From Yersinia kristensenii (lineage in GTDB: Bacteria > Pseudomonadota > Gammaproteobacteria > Enterobacterales > Enterobacteriaceae): DNA of 64,000 nt. The translations under genes were made by a program, and so were the position numbers. Below are positions 54,745 to 64,000 of the stretch, one piece after another. Where the stretch lies: contig NZ_UHIY01000001.1 of the NCBI RefSeq assembly GCF_900460525.1, positions 496,001-560,000 of the forward strand, written 5' to 3'. Every line of letters starts with the position of its first letter. Positions within the stretch are counted from its first letter, which is position 1. Under the pieces are notes generated by a model. That model had not been told where the DNA came from. It saw nothing but the letters and a program-made list of their open reading frames with translations, and made no database searches.

Positions 54745-54775
54745 AGAAAAAAAAAGCTCAGCATACCTGCTGAGC
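54745..54775 (-). terminator. ilvIH terminator
   Basis: GCTCAGCA (54756-54763) pairs perfectly with TGCTGAGC (54768-54775) around a 4-nt loop. On the minus strand it is followed by nine T residues. Confidence 0.93.
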
Positions 54776-54812
54776 CTGATAATCGGAGATTAGTCAGTAT
54801 TAATCACCATGA

Positions 54813-55307
54813 TTAACGCATTATCTTGTCACCACGGGAGACACCGACAATACCGGAGCGAGCCACTTCAACAATTTCGGCCACTTCGCGCACGGCATTC
54901 AAAAATGCATCCAGTTTGTCGCTGGTACCCGCAAGCTGCACGGTATAAAGCGTGGCGGTAACATCGACAATTTGCCCACGGAAGATTTCAGCGCAACGCT
55001 TCACTTCTTCACGCCCATAACCACTGGCTTGTAATTTTACCAGCATGATTTCGCGCTCAACATGTGACCCCGAAACCAGCTCGCTAACCCGCAATACATC
55101 CACCAGCTTATGCAGCTGTTTTTCAATCTGTTCCAGAACCTTGGCATCACCCACAGTTTGGATAGTCATTCTGGACAGTGTCGGGTCATCGGTTGGCGCA
55201 ACCGTCAAACTTTCAATGTTATAACCGCGCTGAGAAAACAAGCCGACCACCCTTGATAGGGCACCTGATTCGTTTTCCAGCAGAACTGATAAAATCCGGC
55301 GGCGCAT
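54813..55307 (-). CDS. ilvH: Acetolactate synthase III regulatory subunit
   Basis: A 164-residue small subunit with an N-terminal ACT domain ([20 protein letters not shown], about 4-23) that binds valine and gives feedback inhibition of IlvI. A C-terminal alpha/beta domain follows. It lies 2 bp after ilvI, forming the ilvIH operon with the terminator at 54745. Confidence 0.98.
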   Translation of the reverse strand: MRRRILSVLLENESGALSRVVGLFSQRGYNIESLTVAPTDDPTLSRMTIQTVGDAKVLEQIEKQLHKLVDVLRVSELVSGSHVEREIMLVKLQASGYGREEVKRCAEIFRGQIVDVTATLYTVQLAGTSDKLDAFLNAVREVAEIVEVARSGIVGVSRGDKIMR

Positions 55308-55309
55308 AA

Positions 55310-57037
55310 TTATGTCCTCTCCGTTTTACTAAGCCACATTTCGTCCATGCCACCACCGCGAATCTGCATCGGGTAAACATGCTCTGTTTCATCGACAGTC
55401 ACATCCACAAACACCAGGCGATCAGTCTCGGATAATTGTGTCAAAGCATCGGCCAGCTTGCTTTCCAACTCATCCGGTGTCCGAATGGAAACACCAATGT
55501 GACCATAGGCTTCTGCCAATTTGACGAAATCAGGCAGAGAATCCATGTAAGACTGTGAATGTCGGCCAGAATAGATCATATCCTGCCACTGCTTCACCAT
55601 GCCGAGATAGCGGTTATTCAGGTTCAAGACCAACACTGGCAAGTTGTATTGCAGCGCGGTAGATAATTCCTGAATATTCATTTGGATACTGCCATCACCG
55701 GTGACACACACCACGGTTTCATTAGGTAAAGCCAATTTCACCCCAAGGGCCGCAGGTAGACCAAAGCCCATGGTGCCCAAACCGCCTGAGTTGATCCAAT
55801 GACGTGGTTTATCAAAGGGATAGTAAAGTGCAGCGAACATTTGATGTTGACCAACATCCGAGGTGACATAAGCATCACCTTTGGTCAGGCGATGCAGTGC
55901 TTCAATCACCGCCTGCGGTTTAATTTTGCCACTGTCCCGGCTGTAGCTCAGGCAATCACGAGCACGCCACTGTTCAATGGATTGCCACCAATCACGCAAA
56001 CTATCAAAATCTTGTGCGCAATCAATTTGCGGCAATAAGTCCAGCATTTGCGTCAATACTTGTTTGGCATCACCGACAATCGGGATATCAGCTTCCACCG
56101 TTTTTGATATGGATGTTGGGTCAATATCAATGTGTACCACAGTCGCATTCGGGCAATATTTCGCCAGATTATTGGTAGTGCGGTCATCAAAGCGCACGCC
56201 CACGGCAAAAATCAGATCGGTATTGTGCATGGCCATATTGGCCTCAAACGTCCCGTGCATCCCCAACATGCCGACACTTTGACGATGAGTCCCTGGGAAG
56301 CTCCCCAACCCCATCAGAGAACTGGTGACCGGTAAATTCAGCTTCTCGGCGAATGTCAGTAATTCTTGATGGCAAGCCGAGTTAATCGCCCCGCCCCCGA
56401 CATACATAATCGGCTTTTTAGCTGCCAGAATGGTTTGCAGCGCGCGTTTGATCTGCCCGCGATGGCCTTGCACCGTCGGGTTATAAGAGCGCAAGCTAAC
56501 CTGTTCAGGATAGGCATAAGGCATTTTGACCGCAGGGCCAACAATATCTTTTGGCAGATCAATAACTACCGGCCCAGGACGACCTGTTGACGCCAAATAA
56601 AAGGCTTTTTTCAATACGGTTGGAATATCTTCGGTGCGCTTGACCAGGAAGCTGTGTTTGACCACCGGGCGGGAGATCCCCACCATGTCACATTCCTGAA
56701 AAGCATCGTAGCCAATCAGTGAGCTCGGTACCTGACCAGAAAGCACCACCATTGGCACTGAATCCATATACGCCGTCGCAATACCGGTAATCGCATTGGT
56801 CGCACCGGGGCCGGATGTCACTAGCACCACCCCCACCTCGCCGGTTGCTCGTGCATAGCCATCGGCCATGTGAACCGCACCTTGTTCATGGCGCACCAGC
56901 ACGTGATCGATGCCTCCGACCGTGTGCAGGGCATCGTAGATATCAAGTACGGCCCCGCCGGGATAACCGAATACATGCTTAACGCCCTGATCGATTAACG
57001 ATCGGACCACCATCTCGGCTCCTGACAACATCTCCAT
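55310..57037 (-). CDS. ilvI: Acetolactate synthase III catalytic subunit
   Basis: A 575-residue ThDP enzyme that forms acetolactate or acetohydroxybutyrate for valine, leucine and isoleucine. Landmarks are [16 protein letters not shown] near the N-terminus with the catalytic Glu in [16 protein letters not shown], and the ThDP loop [14 protein letters not shown] (about 440-453) ending in LNN. I chose the ATG at 57037 ([11 protein letters not shown]), with GGAGG about 8 nt upstream; the frame is open to 57115. In E. coli the promoter is activated by Lrp and relieved by leucine. Confidence 0.98.
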   Translation of the reverse strand: MEMLSGAEMVVRSLIDQGVKHVFGYPGGAVLDIYDALHTVGGIDHVLVRHEQGAVHMADGYARATGEVGVVLVTSGPGATNAITGIATAYMDSVPMVVLSGQVPSSLIGYDAFQECDMVGISRPVVKHSFLVKRTEDIPTVLKKAFYLASTGRPGPVVIDLPKDIVGPAVKMPYAYPEQVSLRSYNPTVQGHRGQIKRALQTILAAKKPIMYVGGGAINSACHQELLTFAEKLNLPVTSSLMGLGSFPGTHRQSVGMLGMHGTFEANMAMHNTDLIFAVGVRFDDRTTNNLAKYCPNATVVHIDIDPTSISKTVEADIPIVGDAKQVLTQMLDLLPQIDCAQDFDSLRDWWQSIEQWRARDCLSYSRDSGKIKPQAVIEALHRLTKGDAYVTSDVGQHQMFAALYYPFDKPRHWINSGGLGTMGFGLPAALGVKLALPNETVVCVTGDGSIQMNIQELSTALQYNLPVLVLNLNNRYLGMVKQWQDMIYSGRHSQSYMDSLPDFVKLAEAYGHIGVSIRTPDELESKLADALTQLSETDRLVFVDVTVDETEHVYPMQIRGGGMDEMWLSKTERT

Positions 57038-57502
57038 GGGTTTTGCCTCCAGACTTAGTTTGCTCATTGGATAACGGGAAGTCATTTCCACAGGATCCGG
57101 TAGGGAAGGCACCACGCCCTCTATTCCTATTCTTTGCTTGTTATTCTTTGCTTATATAAGTATTGGGATGTTCATTAACGTAATTAACTTATTAACATAA
57201 CGTCAGAATTTCTGGCAGGCAAACAACAATTCTCTCAACTAAAGGCAATTCTGTCGGCCACACACTACATTCACCCTCATTATGAAAATAAAACACTGCC
57301 TGAGGGTGGGAGTTCTTGTTTTTAACGTCGCATTAACACTCAATTATAGAACTAAATCAGGCTGAGAATTTTTATCCATTAGCTACAGCAAAATAATCGC
57401 TGCTACGCATATAGAGAGGGGAAGAGAGAAAGTGGGTTAGAAAATCAGCACTGACCGGTATCATCAGATAGATACCGGTCAATGTGGTGAAAAGTTGATG
57501 GG
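57038..57502. other. ilvI upstream region
   Basis: No gene is supported. The stretch carries the ilvI promoter, where E. coli has multiple Lrp sites; I did not find a clear Lrp consensus by eye. At its right end is the hairpin 57453-57480. Confidence 0.5.
57453..57480 (-). terminator. Hairpin downstream of the acyl-CoA synthetase
   Basis: GACCGGTATC (57453-57462) pairs perfectly with GATACCGGTC (57471-57480) around an 8-nt loop. On the minus strand TTTT follows after 9 nt, so it is probably a terminator but not a canonical one. Confidence 0.55.
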
Positions 57503-59302
57503 TTAATCGCGGTACATGGAGTCAATTTCATTCTGATAGTTCTGGAGAATGATTTTACGCCGTAATTTCAGGGTGGGGGTTAATTCACCTGTTTCCATCG
57601 TGAAAGCCTGCGGCAACAGAGTAAAGCGCTTAACCTGCTCGAACTTTGCCAGCTCTTTTTGCATCTCTTTCAGCCGTTGTTCGAACAAACTGACAATATG
57701 GCTATGACGTAACAGTTCGAGCCGGTCGTGATATTTCAGGTTTATCGAATGCGCATATTCTTCCAGCGATTCGAAGCACGGGACAATCAGCGCCGAGACA
57801 AATTTGCGGGTATCGGCAATAATAGCAATCTGCTCGATAAAACGATCCTGACACAAAGTGCCTTCAATCATCTGTGGTGCAATGTATTTCCCACCAGATG
57901 TTTTCATCAAATCTTTCAGCCGCTCTGTGATGAATAAATTCCCTTGTGGATCTAGCGCGCCAGCATCACCAGTTTTGAACCAACCATCCTCAGTAAAAGA
58001 TTCTGCGGTCTCTTGCGGTTTATTGAAATAGCCGCGCATGATAATCGGGCCACGCACCTGAATTTCATTTTCAGCGCCCAAACGCACCTCGATCCCCGGT
58101 AATGGCTTACCGATAGAACCAAACCGGAAGTCTTTCTCTTCCCAACAAGAGACAGTGGCACAGGTTTCTGTCATGCCATAGCCGTACTTGATATTGATAC
58201 CAATCGCTTGGAAAAACAGAATAATATTGTCATCCAGCCGTGCACCTGCGGCCGGTAAGAAACGCACTTTGCCCCCCAGCAGGTCGCGCAACTTACTCAA
58301 TACCAGACGATCCGCCAGCTTAAACATCTGCTCAGAGAACCACGAGGAGGTTTGCCCATTGTGCAAAGCTTGGAATTTGCGTTCGCCACACCGAACCGCC
58401 CAGTGGAATAGCACCCGGCGATGCCATTTTGCCGAGGCAACTTTGTCATTTATAGCACTGAACACTTTCTCATAGAAACGCGGAACCGCGCACATGACCG
58501 TCGGTTTTACGGCCTGCATCGCGGCACGCACCCAATTGGTGTCCCTGATATACACATTTTGCGCGCCGGTATGCATGACATAGAAACTCCAGGCCCGTTC
58601 AAATACATGGGACAGCGGCAGGAAACTAAGAGAGGTATCTTCAGATGTCAGGGCCAAGCGCTGGTCATGCAAATAGAGCTGAGCGGCCATATTTCGGTAC
58701 TCCAGCATCACACCTTTCGGCTCGCCGGTGGTGCCTGAGGTATAAATCAGTGTGAATAAGTCACTTAAATCACAACCATCTATACGCGCGGTTAATAAAT
58801 GCTGTTGTATCGCATCGGGTTGCTGCTCAAAATCAGCCAAATGTTGGGCATATTCGCAGCCACGTAAATCTACATTGGGATCTAATACCACAATGTGGCT
58901 CAGTTGTGGGCACAGCGGCTTGAGTGTGATTGCGACATCAAACTGTGCTTGTTCACCGACAAATAAAATGCGCACATCAGCATCATTCACGACATAAACA
59001 GCTTGCGCGGTCGTATTGGTGGCATACAAGGGCACACTCACGCCGCGTATTTGTAAAATAGCTAAATCTGCCAATGACCAAGCCATGCTGTTATTAGCAA
59101 AAATCCCAACACGCTCCTGGATTGCCACACCCAAAGACAACAAAGCCGCTGAAATCCGCGTCACATGAGTATTAATCTGCCGCCAGGTCAGTTGATTTTC
59201 GCCCTCTGGCGACCATTCACGGAACGCGACCTTGTCAGCTCTCTGGCTTATTTGTTGGCGCAACCGGCGCACAGGGTGATATTTATCTAATAGTTGAGTC
59301 AT
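57503..59302 (-). CDS. Long-chain acyl-CoA synthetase family AMP-forming ligase
   Basis: A 599-residue adenylate-forming enzyme. The P-loop-like motif YTSGTTGEPKGVMLE is at about residue 185, YGMTETCATVS at about 370, and GWFKTGDAGALDPQGN and ERLKDLMKTSGGKYIAP follow toward the C-terminus. The long LC-FACS/FAA1 layout (COG1022 type) indicates activation of long fatty acids to CoA thioesters; the true substrate is inferred. I chose the ATG at 59302 (MTQLLDKYHPVRRLRQ); the open frame goes to 59383. It lies between ilvI and leuO, where E. coli has no such gene. Confidence 0.9.
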   Translation of the reverse strand: MTQLLDKYHPVRRLRQQISQRADKVAFREWSPEGENQLTWRQINTHVTRISAALLSLGVAIQERVGIFANNSMAWSLADLAILQIRGVSVPLYATNTTAQAVYVVNDADVRILFVGEQAQFDVAITLKPLCPQLSHIVVLDPNVDLRGCEYAQHLADFEQQPDAIQQHLLTARIDGCDLSDLFTLIYTSGTTGEPKGVMLEYRNMAAQLYLHDQRLALTSEDTSLSFLPLSHVFERAWSFYVMHTGAQNVYIRDTNWVRAAMQAVKPTVMCAVPRFYEKVFSAINDKVASAKWHRRVLFHWAVRCGERKFQALHNGQTSSWFSEQMFKLADRLVLSKLRDLLGGKVRFLPAAGARLDDNIILFFQAIGINIKYGYGMTETCATVSCWEEKDFRFGSIGKPLPGIEVRLGAENEIQVRGPIIMRGYFNKPQETAESFTEDGWFKTGDAGALDPQGNLFITERLKDLMKTSGGKYIAPQMIEGTLCQDRFIEQIAIIADTRKFVSALIVPCFESLEEYAHSINLKYHDRLELLRHSHIVSLFEQRLKEMQKELAKFEQVKRFTLLPQAFTMETGELTPTLKLRRKIILQNYQNEIDSMYRD

Positions 59303-59569
59303 AACATCGCAGCTCGCTGAGAAATCATTTGTTAAAGTGTACCACTGCTTTTGCTTATGAGCTTTCAGCTTACAGCCGTTCACTTTTTTCGCGCAGTCTA
59401 CCCACTCTGTCGCCTATGGCAAATAAAATTCAGCGCAGAAGTGTGAGCTGAAATAGATTCTGACGAAAAATACAGCGCTCAGAACGGCGGAAAGGGGATT
59501 AAGGCAGATAGAAATATTTTGCTGGATGGGATACAAAAAGATTCACTTTAAATTAGGCTACTGCCCTTG

Positions 59570-59604
59570 CCTGCCACTGAGAATAAGACCATTTCAGTGG
59601 CAGG
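59570..59604. terminator. Inverted repeat after leuO
   Basis: CCTGCCACTGA (59570-59580) pairs with TCAGTGGCAGG (59594-59604) around a 13-nt loop. No U-run follows on the minus strand. It may mark the leuO 3' end. The rest of 59303-59619 shows no gene. Confidence 0.45.
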
Positions 59605-59619
59605 ACTTAAGGATAATAA

Positions 59620-60576
59620 TTACGAAGGGATACTAAGTTGACCGAGCAATTCTTTCATCCACTGATGTCCCTTATCTCTATCGGTTGATTCATGCCAAGT
59701 GAGATAACATGGGCGGCAAGTCTCCTCCCACGGTAAGGGGATAAGTTTCAGATTAAGGGCCTCGCTATATGTTTGAACTAACCAACGAGGAGCAATCGCA
59801 ACAAGGCTAGTTTGCGCGACAATATTCAGCACACTGTTCATATCGGTACTTTCATAAGCAATAGTTTGGCTACTGATGGCCGATTCATAATAAAGCTCAC
59901 TGAAAGAGCCCACTTTATCTAAGGACACCACCGCATGTAATTCAGAAAGAAGTTGTTCTTGAGTAATTGAATTATTAATACGGGGATGATCTTTAGATAC
60001 TGCCAAAACGGACTCATCTTGGGATAATGATATATCATGAAAATCGGAACGTTCGAACTTGGTGTAACCAATAACAAATTCGGTTTCTTGATAACGTAAC
60101 TGATGTTCAATATTCTCATTAAGATAAGATCTAATAATGAGCTGAACATTGGGTGCTAATTGATTAACCCGCTGTATGATTTGTGCGGTTAGCCTGATAT
60201 CCAGAGGGCTACAAATAGATAAATTAAATACGCGCCCACTATTTTTGGCTTCAAATCCCGCACCTGGTAACTCATTTTGCACTAATTGCAGTGCTTGTCG
60301 TACTGGCCCAAAAAGCTGGCGTGCTCTGGCAGTTGGCTGAATACCTCGGCCATAACGAACAAACAGTTCGTCATTAAACATCACTTTGAGACGAGCTACG
60401 GCGTTACTCACCGCAGGCTGGGACATCCCCAATGACTGTGCAGCACGTGTCACATTATGCATTTGCATCACAGCATCGAAAACAGTTAATAGATTGAGGT
60501 CGACACTGCGTAAATGAACGTCGCTTCCTTCTTTTTTGGTGACTTGACTGTCGATTACTACGTTGTGTTCAAACAT
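59620..60576 (-). CDS. leuO: LysR-type regulator LeuO
   Basis: A 318-residue LysR-family regulator. The helix-turn-helix region is [20 protein letters not shown] and [20 protein letters not shown] (about 26-66), followed by the conserved [17 protein letters not shown] and an effector domain. LeuO antagonises H-NS silencing and responds to ppGpp and starvation in E. coli. I chose the ATG at 60576, where GTGGAG is the ribosome site; a GTG at 60588 would add four residues. It is divergent from leuL, with a long AT-rich spacer typical of H-NS-controlled DNA. Confidence 0.97.
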   Translation of the reverse strand: MFEHNVVIDSQVTKKEGSDVHLRSVDLNLLTVFDAVMQMHNVTRAAQSLGMSQPAVSNAVARLKVMFNDELFVRYGRGIQPTARARQLFGPVRQALQLVQNELPGAGFEAKNSGRVFNLSICSPLDIRLTAQIIQRVNQLAPNVQLIIRSYLNENIEHQLRYQETEFVIGYTKFERSDFHDISLSQDESVLAVSKDHPRINNSITQEQLLSELHAVVSLDKVGSFSELYYESAISSQTIAYESTDMNSVLNIVAQTSLVAIAPRWLVQTYSEALNLKLIPLPWEETCRPCYLTWHESTDRDKGHQWMKELLGQLSIPS

Positions 60577-61441
60577 GCTTAACTCCACTAAGCTTTATGC
60601 AGATGGCATGATTAATAAATAACCTCATAGATATTCATTATTTTTTCAAAATATCTTTGAACACTTATCATTAATGATACCAATGTTCTCTTTAATACCT
60701 GAAGAGGTAAAATCGAGTCTCATCCTTGTATAAGTGTGAAAATATAAATCACACCTAATGCATTTGGTGATCGGTAAAAACTATAGACAAATATATAAAC
60801 AAGAAGAATATGCAAAATATTTTGCATGGTAAATAAAATCAATCTGCATTGTCAATATTAAGGCCACACCTCATCAATATTAATAATAGAACTTTTGACA
60901 TGTTCACATCACAAAATGAGAGGATTAACAACTATGGCATTAATGAATAATAAATTCTTCACTTATAACTTATTAACCCTTAATTATATTAAAAAAAATA
61001 CAAAAAACATAAAATACTTCACTTAATCTAATTATAATTAATATAAATAGTCATGAAGTATAAAAAAACAAGAGCAAAGATACACATTAAGATAAGATAA
61101 CTGCTGTGTAAATTCACTATCTGTATAAAAAATAGGACTACCTGCGGTTAATTATTAATCTCTTAATTTAATTATCCCTCAACCGAGTTGAAAAACACAC
61201 TAATCAGAGCCACAGAGATAAAGTAAACAGACCCTCACTTCATCACATAACAAAAGCACAATTTATCACAGAGACAAAAAGCACAATCCCCCGCATTTTG
61301 CGTATTATGCCAAACAATGCAAATTCCACAGTTTAGATAGTCAGATTAAACACCTTTAAAAATTAATTTTTAAGCTTTTTATGTCGTTATACTGAATTCA
61401 GTATCCTCGTAACCAGTTGAACACGCCATTTTAAACAAATG
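60577..61441. other. AT-rich leuO-leuL divergent control region
   Basis: About 0.86 kb of very AT-rich DNA with many A/T tracts and no supported gene. It must contain the leuO promoter and probable H-NS/LeuO sites. It includes a perfect 18-bp palindrome at 60810-60827. Confidence 0.7.
60810..60827. promoter_or_regulatory. 18-bp perfect palindrome upstream of leuO
   Basis: ATGCAAAATATTTTGCAT is fully self-complementary. It lies 234 bp upstream of the leuO start codon. It could be an operator for a dimeric regulator; LysR-type sites are often AT-rich dyads. No matching consensus is known to me. Confidence 0.4.
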
Positions 61442-61470
61442 TTGACACAACCATAGAATTCACGTATCAA
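61442..61470 (+). promoter_or_regulatory. leu operon promoter
   Basis: TTGACA (61442-61447) is separated by 17 bp from TATCAA (61465-61470). It lies about 44 bp upstream of the leuL start. Confidence 0.75.
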
Positions 61471-61513
61471 TTTAGGTAACGCAATATTTTAACCAATGAG
61501 AAACTGAAAAATT

Positions 61514-61597
61514 ATGTTCTACTCAACCCGTCTACTAGGCCTACTACTCAACGCATCTCACTTGCGCGGTATGTTGGTGGACGGAAATCAGAACTGA
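61514..61597 (+). CDS. leuL: leu operon leader peptide LeuL
   Basis: A 27-residue leader, MFYSTRLLGLLLNASHLRGM followed by LVDGNQN. Codons 7, 8, 10, 11 and 12 are Leu, four of them the rare CTA, in a tight cluster at 61532-61549. Slow reading of these codons when Leu-tRNA is scarce should favour the antiterminated form. It lies between the promoter and the attenuator at 61620. Confidence 0.92.
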   Translation: MFYSTRLLGLLLNASHLRGMLVDGNQN

Positions 61598-61619
61598 TTC
61601 AGTCATCAAGATTAACAAG

Positions 61620-61646
61620 CCCGCGCAAATGCGCGGGTTTTTTTTT
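61620..61646 (+). terminator. leu attenuator
   Basis: CCCGCGC (61620-61626) pairs with GCGCGGG (61631-61637) around AAAT, followed by nine T. The left arm CCGCGCAA (61621-61628) is also exactly complementary to TTGCGCGG inside leuL (61562-61569), which gives a mutually exclusive antiterminator pairing. Confidence 0.93.
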
Positions 61647-61686
61647 ACCCGCTAAGCGCAAATGTAAACACGACAAGGAATAACCC

Positions 61687-64000
<2,314 letters not shown>

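Overview
The window is a chromosomal segment of a gammaproteobacterium of the order Enterobacterales, most likely a Yersinia species. Three things point there. Gene order matches the E. coli minute 2-3 core (ilvIH-cra-mra/dcw cluster-secMA-mutT-yacG-zapD-coaE-guaC-hofCB-ppdD-nadC-ampDE-aroP-pdhR-aceEF-lpd-acnB). AceF carries two lipoyl domains instead of the three of E. coli. Four full ERIC-type intergenic repeats of about 124-127 bp and one likely remnant are present, with the central arms seen in yersiniae. I identified the genus by pattern recognition, not by a search.

Layout, left to right. Positions 1-1207 hold the 5' part of a filamentous-haemagglutinin-type two-partner exoprotein that leaves the window on the left. 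Next come a YddG-like DMT exporter, yacL and acnB with a recognisable CRP/Cra-type control region. Positions 5978-11157 are an accessory island: a FepA-like TonB-dependent siderophore receptor, a divergent AraC-type regulator with a Fur box between them, and an AT-rich secreted protein whose C-terminus has the layout of an R-S-E ADP-ribosyltransferase. Positions 11171-18189 hold the pyruvate dehydrogenase operon (pdhR-aceE-aceF-lpd, minus strand) with a near-perfect PdhR operator. Then aroP, ampD/ampE, nadC, the type IV pilin set ppdD-hofB-hofC, guaC, and coaE-zapD-yacG.

Positions 29625-52160 are a long minus-strand block for envelope growth and division: mraZ-rsmH-ftsL-ftsI-murE-murF-mraY-murD-ftsW-murG-murC-ddlB-ftsQ-ftsA-ftsZ-lpxC, then secM-secA-mutT. 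It starts at a TTGACA promoter with three 10-bp-spaced MraZ boxes. A DUF721/DciA-family gene sits on the opposite strand between lpxC and secM, head to head with secM at 28 bp and tail to tail with lpxC at 2 bp.

The right end carries alaE, cra, ilvH-ilvI, a long-chain acyl-CoA synthetase, leuO, a 0.9-kb AT-rich control region, the leuL attenuator, leuA and the start of leuB (cut by the right edge). Leucine and branched-chain synthesis (ilvIH, leuO, leuLAB) are therefore clustered here, as in E. coli, with an inserted acyl-CoA ligase.

The parts most worth a second look are the putative secreted ADP-ribosyltransferase and its missing catalytic glutamate; the dciA/secM antiparallel arrangement and altered SecM arrest peptide; a three-way-junction RNA element in the aceE leader; an 18-bp perfect palindrome upstream of leuO; and ERIC copies placed exactly at stop codons. 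No tRNA, rRNA, CRISPR array, transposase or prophage gene was seen.
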